Assembly: GCA_018725275.1 (NCBI GenBank) | Contig: QLUC01000064.1 | Span: 1 to 9,821 of the forward strand | DNA from: Bacillota bacterium | GTDB taxonomy: Bacteria; Bacillota; UBA994 | Length of the DNA stretch: 9,821 bases | Direction: 5' to 3' | Shown here: positions 1-5,748 of the stretch, in pieces | Numbering within the stretch: the stretch's first letter is position 1 | Layout of the letters: each line of letters starts with the position of its first letter | Made by a program: the position numbers and the translations under genes | Notes under the pieces: generated by a model | What the model was told of the DNA's origin: nothing | Seen by the model: only the letters and a program-made list of their open reading frames with translations | Database searches by the model: none

Positions 1-39
1 AAATGGGACGCTGTAGCGCAGGGACATGAGGGCTAGCAT
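1..39 (-). CDS. possible 5' end of an unidentified gene running off the left edge
   Basis: On the minus strand an ATG at 39-37 opens a frame of 13 codons (M-L-A-L-M-S-L-R-Y-S-V-P-F) that stays open to the window edge. An AAGGGAG purine run (50-44) lies just before it, a usable though rather close ribosome binding site. A perfect TTGACA lies further upstream at 87-82, but no matching -10 hexamer sits at normal spacing. Thirteen residues are too few to assign a family. It would be divergent from the small gene at 162. This is a tentative call that rests only on the start context. Confidence 0.3.
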   Translation of the reverse strand, partial: MLALMSLRYSVPF

Positions 40-128
40 TTTTCTCCCTTGCAAGTGACAGAGGGTACAGGGCAGAGTGGCTGTCAAACTAACGAGAGAA
101 ACTTCTAGTCCCTGGGCGCAATGTGGGC

Positions 129-134
129 TATAAT
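129..134 (+). promoter_or_regulatory. candidate -10 element for the TM1266-like gene
   Basis: A consensus TATAAT lies 27 nt before the GTG start of the small gene at 162, with a GGGAGG Shine-Dalgarno between them (148-153). No good -35 hexamer is visible 16-18 bp upstream (the stretch reads about TAGTCC), and there is no extended -10 TG. It is the best promoter candidate in the leader but is supported by one element only. Confidence 0.35.
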
Positions 135-161
135 AATACCAAACAAAGGGAGGGATGAACT

Positions 162-437
162 GTGAATATCAGCCATGACGCAACGCCTAAGATGAACATC
201 GTCGCTATCAAAATTGCTAACCGCAGCGCCAGTGCCACTAAGGTGCAGCCGCTTCTGACCCAGTACGGATGCTACATCAAGACACGTATTGGCTTCCACC
301 ATACGGCCGAAGACCACTGCGCAGAGGATGGCCTCATCATCTTGCAAATGGTTGGCGGGTGCGAGGTTGCGGATGAGTTAATTGCCAAACTCAACGTCCT
401 CGAACAGGTACAGGCCAAGTACGTAGCCTTTCCCTAG
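162..437 (+). CDS. TM1266-like small ACT-fold protein (iron-only hydrogenase system regulator family)
   Basis: A 91-aa protein whose body, from about residue 11 (MNIVAIKI), has the layout of the TM1266 / 'iron-only hydrogenase system putative regulator' family. It shows a beta strand, a helix with a K-V-Q-P-L-L-T-Q-Y-G segment, then the I-K-T-R-I-G-F motif and a final strand after a helix, which is a ferredoxin-like/ACT fold of about 80 aa. Family members are often encoded beside [FeFe]-hydrogenase maturation genes and are presumed ligand-sensing regulators; no DNA-binding domain is visible. The GTG start at 162 is chosen because GGGAGG (148-153) lies 8 nt upstream; the ATG at 155 is out of frame and stops quickly. 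An internal ATG at 192 would give the usual family length but has no comparable ribosome site. No hydrogenase gene is in the window. The family assignment is by recalled similarity. Confidence 0.7.
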   Translation: MNISHDATPKMNIVAIKIANRSASATKVQPLLTQYGCYIKTRIGFHHTAEDHCAEDGLIILQMVGGCEVADELIAKLNVLEQVQAKYVAFP

Positions 438-688
438 ACCACGGCTAGCTCATCGGCAGGCATTGCGGCCGCGAACCATGCCTCGGGTTCCTTCTCCCGC
501 GGGATGAAGAAGTAGGTAGAAAGTAAGCGCACTAATCCCAAAGGCCAATGTCCAAGTCATGCAGATGAGGCCGCTCATGGTGGCCCGCCCATGACCGCTA
601 CAGTAGTGACTAGGGGTATGACCGAAAAACCGACCCTAGTTCGGATACGGTCGCTGAGCAGCCCGGCCGGCAGGGCCAATGGAACATT
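434..688 (-). pseudogene. C-terminal remnant of an MFS-type transporter (frameshifted)
   Basis: The minus strand holds three pieces in different frames that together read like the end of a major facilitator transporter. The first, around 688-600, gives N-V-P-L-A-L-P-A-G-L-L-S-D-R-I followed by a hydrophobic stretch; the G-L-L-S-D-R-I part resembles the MFS inter-helix motif. After an in-frame TGA, a second frame gives a hydrophobic T-W-T-L-A-F-G-I-S-A-L-T-F-Y segment (about 551-508). A third frame ends I-P-R-E-K-E-P-E-A-W-F and a short acidic tail, closing at TAG (436-434), which overlaps the plus-strand stop at 435-437. No frame is open throughout and no start or N-terminal half is found, so this is a decayed remnant. 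The exact family and number of lesions are inferred by eye. Confidence 0.5.
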
Positions 689-810
689 GTTTCTACGGCA
701 ATCACTCCGACTCTGCCACAACAAATCTTAAATTACCCAAGCAATAGTATCGATCGGGCCTTCATGATGGGGATAGATTTTAAAATTTACAAAAACACAT
801 CCTAGTGGTT

Positions 811-948
811 TGTTGCTACGACCAAAAATCGTGGTTTTTCGTAGCGACGGTGTAATACACCGTCGTCCTCGCACCACACCTTTTCCTCGCGTTATTCCCG
901 TTTGTTGGTCAAACAGGGACAACGCACCATTGGTGCGTTGCTACGAAG
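811..948. repeat. cluster of hairpin-forming repeats sharing GTTGCTACGA
   Basis: GTTGCTACGA occurs directly at 812-821 and again at 937-946, and inverted with one change (TCGTAGCGAC) at 839-848. Three hairpins result. The 812-821/839-848 hairpin has a 10-bp stem with one G-T pair and an A/T-rich interior. The 845-853/857-865 hairpin is a perfect 9-bp stem (CGACGGTGT) with loop AAT. The 920-928/932-940 hairpin is a perfect 9-bp stem (CAACGCACC) with loop ATT. The first two share bases 845-848, so they exclude each other. This looks like a REP- or MITE-like intergenic repeat family. No T-tract follows any stem, so they are not classical terminators. The flanking stretches 689-810 and 949-1028 show nothing I can name. 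Confidence 0.6.
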
Positions 949-1028
949 CGTGAGCGTACTAGGAATGAAAAAAGGTAGAACTTACTTAGTGCCGTGTAAT
1001 CAATGCGAAGCTAAACCCTCTCTTGCGC

Positions 1029-2036
1029 CTAGAAGGAGGCCACTTGCTCTCGCAGCCTTTGCTCTGCTCCTTGGCTCAGCCCAAATGTCGGCAGTTCCAG
1101 CTCTAGCTTCGCAGGCGTCCCAAAACCGCCGACATAACCGTTTAGCCGGGAAACGGCGGTGCTTCGGAGAAGTTGAGGTAGGGTCTTGTACTTGGCCTCG
1201 ACCTCTTGAAAGATTTTCGGCAGGCGACGCAGATAGTACTTTTGGTGGTAGCCCTCCGCGAGATAGAAATGTTCAATGAGGCTGGTTTCTGTTTGCACTG
1301 CGCCCAGTCTGCACTCATACTCGGCCTTGCTTAAAATGGCTAGGTCGAGGTCCTCCTTGTTTTCGCAGAGCACCAAGCTACTGTACTGGCGCGAATGAAC
1401 ACGGAGCCGCGGGCGATGACTGCGCCAAAAAGTATCTATGAGTTGTGTCAAACTCACTGCCAAGGGATTGTAGTCGATCTGCACCACCTCGACATGGTCA
1501 CCGAGATGGTGATACGCCGGCTCTGGGGTGGTGCCCCCGGCATAGCCCACGCGCGTGCGCACCACGCCATCTACTAGCCCAAACTGGGCATCCGGACCCC
1601 AGAATCAGCCCATGCCGAAAGTTATAGTAGAATGTGCCTTGAAGGCGAGAGCGGCAGAGTTAGTGCAGTACCTATGCCCGGTGGGCACAGGACCATCCAA
1701 AAAGAGGTGCCCGATATGTCCGCCGCAATTGGCGCAGTGTATTTCCCGACGGCTCATGCCAAAGCGGGTGTCGATATCTTCCCCGAGTGCCCCGGCGGAC
1801 ACAGCCTGCCAAAAGCTGGGCCACCCGGAGCCCGAGTCGTACTTATGGTCTGAACTGAACAATGGTACCCCGCAACCACCGCAAAGATACAGCCCCGGCT
1901 CCGCGTGGTGGCAGTAAATATTGACGAAGGGCCGCTCGGTTCCCCGCTCGCGGAGCACCCGGTAAGCCTCACTACTGAGGTCCCTTCTCCATTCATCCTC
2001 ACTCTTGACCACCTGAAACGGCAAGACATCACTCAT
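1029..2036 (-). CDS. msrBA: MsrB-MsrA fusion selenoprotein: peptide methionine sulfoxide reductase with Sec at the MsrA active site
   Basis: A single 335-aa protein is read through an in-frame TGA (1607-1605) as selenocysteine 144. Residues 1-132 are MsrB, which reduces methionine-R-sulfoxide. Visible are zinc pairs C52-x-x-C55 and C101-x-x-C104, the S-G-S-G-W-P-S-F-W segment (68-76), and the catalytic R-Y-C124-x-N-S. Residues 137-335 are MsrA, which acts on methionine-S-sulfoxide. They read T-F-G-M-G-U144-F-W-G-P-D-A-Q-F-G, then R-V-G-Y-A-G-G (162-168), the G-D-H-V-E183 segment, S-R-Q-Y, and a C-terminal S-T-A-x-S-R-L-N-G-Y-V-G-G block typical of the long MsrA subtype. Close relatives have Cys exactly where the TGA lies. 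Conventional calling would split this into a 143-aa MsrB and an MsrA lacking its catalytic residue. The ATG at 2036 follows the cupin stop by 1 nt, suggesting translational coupling. No selA/B/C/D genes are in the window. Confidence 0.9.
1577..1589 (-). promoter_or_regulatory. candidate bacterial SECIS stem-loop
   Basis: On the minus (coding) strand, directly after the msrBA TGA, GCCCA (1589-1585), loop GTT (1584-1582) and TGGGC (1581-1577) form a perfect 5-bp stem with a 3-nt loop. The loop starts 20 nt after the TGA and its first base is G. This agrees with the known features of bacterial SECIS elements: a short stem close behind the UGA, with a small apical loop carrying a G near its start. 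It would bind SelB. A competing TGGG just after the TGA could also pair with CCCA. The stem encodes part of the D-A-Q-F-G sequence, so protein constraint also contributes. Confidence 0.7.
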
Positions 2037-2037
2037 G

Positions 2038-2373
2038 CTAGGCCCGGATCATGATTAGTAGCATTTTAAACTGACCTACAGCCTGCAAAGCATGGGGCTC
2101 ATTCGCCGGCATAATAATCAGTTCACCCGCTTTGACCCGCTGGGCATTGCCAGAAATAATAATGTCGGCTTCGCCTTCTAAAATCTGCACGAGGGCATCA
2201 TAAGGAGCCGTATGTTCGCTCAATCCCTGCCCCTCGGCAAAAGCGAAAAACGTCACCGTACCCACTTTTTTGTTTATTATCGTCCGACTGACTACTGAGC
2301 CCTCTTGGTACTCCCCAAGAGCGGCGACGCCCACCACTTGGCCGAGTAACTTTCCTTTCGGCGCACCTGCCAT
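2038..2373 (-). CDS. small single-domain cupin protein
   Basis: A 111-aa protein consisting of one cupin barrel. Motif 1 is seen as G-L-S-E-H54-T-A-P-Y-D-A-L-V-Q-I-L-E-G, motif 2 as G-E-L-I-I-M-P-A-N-E-P-H94-A-L. Motif 1 has only one of the usual two histidines (H-T-A instead of H-x-H), a pattern I recall from a common Bacillota family of unknown function; H54 and H94 could bind a metal. The start ATG at 2373-2371 has an AAGGGGCGG ribosome site about 5 nt upstream. The gene is first in a transcript with msrBA; its TAG is separated from the msrBA ATG by one base. This links it by context to oxidative or sulfur stress, but no reaction can be assigned. Confidence 0.8.
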   Translation of the reverse strand: MAGAPKGKLLGQVVGVAALGEYQEGSVVSRTIINKKVGTVTFFAFAEGQGLSEHTAPYDALVQILEGEADIIISGNAQRVKAGELIIMPANEPHALQAVGQFKMLLIMIRA

Positions 2374-2401
2374 TATGACCGCCCCTTTTCCCCTCTTCTT
2401 A

Positions 2402-2429
2402 AATATATACTATCACAAGCGCAGGCCAA
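2402..2429. promoter_or_regulatory. overlapping divergent promoters for cupin-msrBA and msrA-GNAT
   Basis: In the 80-bp gap between the divergent starts, the minus strand has TTGGCC (2429-2424) and TATATT (2407-2402) separated by 16 bp, a plausible sigma-A promoter for cupin-msrBA. The plus strand has TATACT (2406-2411), a good -10 for msrA, but no clear -35. The two -10 boxes overlap by two bases, so polymerases would compete. No clear operator palindrome is seen. Confidence 0.4.
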
Positions 2430-2453
2430 CCCCTAGCAAAGGAGGAAGACAGA

Positions 2454-3005
2454 ATGAGCGAAATAGCAATTTTTGCCGGAGGATGCTTTTGGTGTATGGT
2501 TTCACCCTTTTATGCCCTAGAGGGCGTAATCAGCATTGACTCGGGCTACATAGGCGGTCATCTGAAAAACCCCACCTACGAAGATGTCAAAAAACAAAAG
2601 TCCGGGCACTACGAGGCGGTCAGGATTATCTACGACCCCGGCCTCACCAGCTATGATGAGCTCCTCGCCGCTTTCTGGGTGCAAATAGACCCGACCGACC
2701 CGGGCGGACAGTTTCACGACCGCGGCCCGTCCTACCGCACGGCAATCTTCTACCAGAACGACCATCAGCGCCGCGAAGCGCTCGCCTCCAAAGCAGAACT
2801 AGAAAATTCCAGGCGCTTTGCCGCCCCCATCGTTACCGAAATACTGCCCGCCAGCCAATTCTACGTTGCGGAGGAGTACCATCAAGATTTCCATCAGAAA
2901 AACCCCATCGCCTACCAAGCAGACAGGGTTGTTTCGGGGAGGGATGAATTTATTAAGAAATATTGGGGGGAAGACTACTGGGATCTGTTGGTGAAGAAGC
3001 AATGA
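2454..3005 (+). CDS. msrA: peptide methionine-S-sulfoxide reductase MsrA (cysteine type)
   Basis: A 183-aa, full-length MsrA that reduces free and protein-bound methionine-S-sulfoxide in the cytoplasm with thioredoxin-type reductants. The active-site motif G-G-C11-F-W-C14 lies at the N-terminus, followed by G-Y-I-G-G (31-35), G-H-Y-E-A-V (51-56), Y-D-P (60-62), the D-P-G-G-Q-F-H-D-R-G block (82-91) with S-Y-R-T-A-I-F-Y, and E-E-Y-H-Q-D-F (140-146). C11 and C14 are the only cysteines, so any intramolecular resolving step must use C14. The start ATG is fixed by an excellent AAAGGAGG (2438-2445). It is divergent from cupin-msrBA and is followed after 13 nt by the acetyltransferase gene. It belongs to a different MsrA subtype from the selenocysteine domain of msrBA and is not a recent duplicate. 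Confidence 0.95.
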   Translation: MSEIAIFAGGCFWCMVSPFYALEGVISIDSGYIGGHLKNPTYEDVKKQKSGHYEAVRIIYDPGLTSYDELLAAFWVQIDPTDPGGQFHDRGPSYRTAIFYQNDHQRREALASKAELENSRRFAAPIVTEILPASQFYVAEEYHQDFHQKNPIAYQADRVVSGRDEFIKKYWGEDYWDLLVKKQ

Positions 3006-3018
3006 AGGTGGTCCTCTT

Positions 3019-3657
3019 ATGAGCGGAGCTATCCTGCAGCCCATAGGCCCGGGTGAGAGGACACAGATTATCCAGTGCCTCGCTGATGCCTTTCGGCAAG
3101 ACCCTGTCTTTCTCAGGCTGTTTCGGAGCACGGCGCCGGGACGCGATCTCTATTACCGCCGCTTCATGACCCTCTGGGTGGACAATTCCCTTAGGGAGCA
3201 ACACAAATTGCTCGGGTTTCTCGAAGATGGCCGGGTCGCCGCGGTGGTGGGAGTAGCCGGGCTCGGTAGCGTAAGCCGGGTCTCTTGGTCCATTCGCTCT
3301 ACCTTGCCCGCTATGCTCGGCGTACTGCCCGGCATGTATATCGGCGTCGGCCTGTCCATGTTGCGCGCCACCGCCCACCCTAAGAGCATCCCCTTGGAAG
3401 CCTGCGAACTCAGCATGTTGGCTGTTCCCCCTGAGTTCCAGCGCCGTGGGCTGGCCCGCGACTTGCTTGGGGCCGTACAAAACCTGTTGGCGGAGCATCC
3501 CGCGGTTGCCGGCATCTACCTCTATACCACGGCCGCGGGCAGCCTGCAGTTCTACCAGCACCTCGGCTTCACACTGGTGGCCTCAGCATCGGCCATGGGG
3601 GTGCCGGTGTACCATCTTTACCGCCACCGCGACCTCAGCAAGAGTGAACTAGACTAG
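3019..3657 (+). CDS. GNAT-family N-acetyltransferase
   Basis: A 212-aa protein of the GCN5-related acetyltransferase fold, which transfers acetyl from acetyl-CoA to an amine. The acetyl-CoA motif A is seen as L-S-M-L-A-V-P-P-E-F-Q141-R-R-G144-L-A (131-146), and the C-terminal F-Y-Q-H-L-G-F motif at 178-184 is typical. The N-terminal third (A-D-A-F-R-Q-D-P-V-F-L, then Y-Y-R-R-F-M) matches the GNAT subgroup of about 200 aa. The ATG is preceded by AAGGTGG at normal spacing. It lies 13 nt behind msrA and is probably cotranscribed. Its TAG overlaps the TAG of the convergent SDR gene in the shared 9-mer CTAGACTAG. The substrate is unknown; pairing with msrA hints at stress or detoxification, by context only. 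Confidence 0.85.
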   Translation: MSGAILQPIGPGERTQIIQCLADAFRQDPVFLRLFRSTAPGRDLYYRRFMTLWVDNSLREQHKLLGFLEDGRVAAVVGVAGLGSVSRVSWSIRSTLPAMLGVLPGMYIGVGLSMLRATAHPKSIPLEACELSMLAVPPEFQRRGLARDLLGAVQNLLAEHPAVAGIYLYTTAAGSLQFYQHLGFTLVASASAMGVPVYHLYRHRDLSKSELD

Positions 3658-4410
3658 AGCTCCGCCGTCAATACTGACGATGCTGCCATTCATAAAGGCG
3701 GCCTCGTCACAACAGGCGAAAAGTACCGCCTGGGCGATTTCCTCTTCTTTGCCGAGTCGCCCCATGGGTTGCCTGCTGATAAACTCGGCCCGCATCGCGG
3801 CGGGGTCTTGATGGGCCTGCATCCTCTCTTCTAAGGATGGGGTGTAGGTAGTGCCCGGACAAACACAGTTGACCCGAATATTTTCTTTCATATAGTCGGC
3901 GGCCATAGCTCGCGTGAGCGAGACTAGGGCTCCTTTTGATGCGCAGTAAGCGCTCCGGTCGGTAACACCCTTCAGGGCGGCTACGGAGGCGATGTTGACG
4001 ATAACCCCGCCACCTACTTTCTTCATCTCCGGGATGACGTACTTGGCCACTAAGAAGGCCCCTTTGACATTAACCCGCATCGTCTTGTCAAAATCTTCTT
4101 CGGACATATTGTCCACGCGCCCCGGCAGGACAATCCCCGCATTATTGATCAGGATATCAATGCGGCCGAAGGCGGCAACGGTCTCCTTGACCATTTTCGC
4201 CGCATCGGCTGCCTGCGACACATCCCCGGCAGCCAGTATGCCCTCTGCCCCCAACTCCTGCACGAGGCGCAAGGTCTCCACCCCGCCCTTAGATAGGGCC
4301 AAATCATTGATGGCCACCCGTGCCCCGCGCTCAGCGAACATCAAGCTCGATTTGCGACCTATGCCGGCACCCGCTCCCGTTACCAGGACCACCTTGTTAC
4401 GAAAGTCCAC
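3649..4410 (-). CDS. short-chain dehydrogenase/reductase (SDR), probably NAD-dependent, acting on a sugar acid or polyol
   Basis: A classical SDR of 253 aa. The cofactor motif T-G-A-G-A-G-I-G spans 11-18. D36 after the second strand favours NAD over NADP. N-N-A-G spans 89-92, and the catalytic residues are S142, Y155 and K159 (Y-C-A-S-K). The C-terminal S-I-D-G-G (246-250) is typical of FabG/gluconate-5-dehydrogenase-like enzymes. The GTG at 4410 is chosen because GGGGGG (4423-4418) lies 7 nt before it and the protein then has normal SDR length; a TTG at 4443 in frame would include that ribosome site in the coding region. It is the last gene of the sugar-acid operon, 22 nt after dctM. A role in oxidising or reducing the imported sugar acid is inferred from context; L-fuconate-, gluconate- or keto-deoxy-sugar-type substrates are possible. 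Confidence 0.88.
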   Translation of the reverse strand: MDFRNKVVLVTGAGAGIGRKSSLMFAERGARVAINDLALSKGGVETLRLVQELGAEGILAAGDVSQAADAAKMVKETVAAFGRIDILINNAGIVLPGRVDNMSEEDFDKTMRVNVKGAFLVAKYVIPEMKKVGGGVIVNIASVAALKGVTDRSAYCASKGALVSLTRAMAADYMKENIRVNCVCPGTTYTPSLEERMQAHQDPAAMRAEFISRQPMGRLGKEEEIAQAVLFACCDEAAFMNGSIVSIDGGALV

Positions 4411-4432
4411 CCAACATCCCCCCTTTTTATCC

Positions 4433-5716
4433 TTAAGTGCCAAAAATCAGATTAGGCAAAAATAGTACCAGTCCCGGGAAGAAAATGACCAACAGCACCA
4501 CCAGTACAACTAGCGCCATGAAAATCCATGACTCCTTGACAAACTCCATGACGGAGCACTCAAATATGGAGCAGACAACAAACATAACTACCCCGAGAGG
4601 TGGAGTGAGCAGCCCCACCGTGAGCGTCAGCACCATCACTATGCCAAAGTGCACCAAATCAATGCCCAAGGTCCCCGCCACCGGAACGAATATTGAGGTG
4701 AGCAGCAAAATAAGCACAGTGGAATCCATGAACATGCCCGCCACGAGTAAAAACAAGACAATAATGAGCATAATTACCCAAGGCACGGAGGATAGGCCTA
4801 GGAGCGCGTAGGCCAAGGTTTCTGGCAGTCTTTCCCAAGTGATGCCGTAACTAAATATGGCCGACATGTTAATGACCAGCATAATCATGCCGATGTCTAC
4901 GGCCGTAGATTCCAGAGTTCTTAAAAACTTTTTCCAGGTAAGTTCTTTATAGACCAAAATGCCGATGACTAACGCATAGACGACCGCAAAGGCACCCGCT
5001 TCCGATGGAGTAAAAATGCCCATTCTTAGCCCGACCATAAGGATTATGGGGAAGAGAAAGGCCCAGATGCATTCGAAAAAAGTTGATGCCATCTCCTTCA
5101 TGGGAGCTTTGGTCTGACGCTCCGGCTGATAACCCTTCCGCCGGGCTACATAGGCAACACCGGCAAAGAGCATTGCTGTGATGAGCAGGCCAGGCACAAT
5201 GCCGGCGGCAAAAAGTCGCCCGATTGATACCTCGCCGATGCTGCCGTATAGAACCAACCCGATGCTAGGCGGGATCATAGTCACAATCAGGGAGCTAGTC
5301 CCAATGATACCGGCCGAAAAACCTCTGGAGTAGCCGCGCGCCAGCATGCCGTCGCGCAAAATGCGCCCCTGCATAGAAGCGTCGGCAATGGCCGAGCCGC
5401 TAATGCCACCCATCATCGCCGACAGAACCACGGTAACCTGGGCCAACCCCGCTCGGTAGTGTCCCACCAAGACAGAGGCGAGTTTGAGCAAGCGGCTGGT
5501 AATCCCCGTTTCGTTAAGCAGATTGCCCGCAAAGACAAACAGTGGAATGGCCAGCAAGACGAAATTTTGTGACTGCGTCAAAAAAAGCTGCACCGGGATG
5601 GTCATAGGCAAAGTTCCTAACTGCACAAAAAAGATAGCTCCCGAAATGCCTATGGCAAAGGCAACGGGCATGCCCATCAGCATAAAAAGCAAGAACAAAG
5701 CAAACACCAGAGCCAC
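4433..5716 (-). CDS. dctM: TRAP transporter large permease subunit DctM
   Basis: A 427-aa, highly hydrophobic protein with about 12 membrane segments and the normal DctM length. Family features include the N-terminal G-M-P-V-A-F-A-I-G segment, L-L-N-E-T-G-I-T-S-R-L near residue 70, the G-G-I-S-G-S-A-I-A-D-A motif (about 103-113), and G-I-F-T-P-S-E-A-G-A-F-A (about 233-244). DctM forms the sodium-driven translocation channel of the tripartite ATP-independent periplasmic system with DctQ and DctP. The GTG start at 5716 has a GGGGGG ribosome site 8 nt upstream. It follows dctQ by 32 nt and precedes the SDR by 22 nt in one operon. The substrate is probably a sugar acid, inferred from neighbours. 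Confidence 0.95.
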   Translation of the reverse strand: MALVFALFLLFMLMGMPVAFAIGISGAIFFVQLGTLPMTIPVQLFLTQSQNFVLLAIPLFVFAGNLLNETGITSRLLKLASVLVGHYRAGLAQVTVVLSAMMGGISGSAIADASMQGRILRDGMLARGYSRGFSAGIIGTSSLIVTMIPPSIGLVLYGSIGEVSIGRLFAAGIVPGLLITAMLFAGVAYVARRKGYQPERQTKAPMKEMASTFFECIWAFLFPIILMVGLRMGIFTPSEAGAFAVVYALVIGILVYKELTWKKFLRTLESTAVDIGMIMLVINMSAIFSYGITWERLPETLAYALLGLSSVPWVIMLIIVLFLLVAGMFMDSTVLILLLTSIFVPVAGTLGIDLVHFGIVMVLTLTVGLLTPPLGVVMFVVCSIFECSVMEFVKESWIFMALVVLVVLLVIFFPGLVLFLPNLIFGT

Positions 5717-5748
5717 TTAATTAGCCCCCCGCCTATCCTTCAATTTTG

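Noticed and set aside
59..87. A minus-strand promoter based on the perfect TTGACA at 87-82
   Set aside because: At 16-18 bp spacing the -10 position reads about CCTCTG; the nearest A/T-containing hexamer is only 14 bp away.
438..730. A tRNA gene (including selC) in the gap
   Set aside because: No T-arm GGTTCGA-type sequence, acceptor pairing or long variable arm could be found; the stretch reads better as transporter debris.
728..922. A 64-aa minus-strand open frame
   Set aside because: It is made largely of translated repeat hairpins (811-948) and resembles no family.
811..948. CRISPR array or intrinsic terminators
   Set aside because: There are only three copies of a 10-nt unit with unequal spacing and mixed orientation, which excludes CRISPR. 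No T-run follows any of the stems in either direction.
902..1279. A 125-aa plus-strand open frame with a signal-peptide-like hydrophobic stretch
   Set aside because: It crosses the repeat hairpins and then runs antisense to the conserved MsrA domain; its hydrophobic part is the complement of the msrBA 3' end.
1029..1565. A separate msrA gene starting at the GTG at 1565
   Set aside because: This start removes the catalytic G-C/U-F-W segment, has no ribosome binding site, and lies inside a frame that continues upstream through homologous MsrA sequence to the TGA and into MsrB.
1605..1607. TGA as a sequencing error or as the lesion of a pseudogene
   Set aside because: The codon falls exactly on the redox cysteine, the frame is otherwise intact for 335 aa, flanking residues match the family, and a SECIS-like hairpin follows. 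A chance nonsense mutation would not be expected to show all of these.
2953..3561. A 202-aa minus-strand open frame
   Set aside because: It is antisense to the GNAT gene, which has clear acetyl-CoA motifs and a ribosome binding site; the open frame reflects codon composition.
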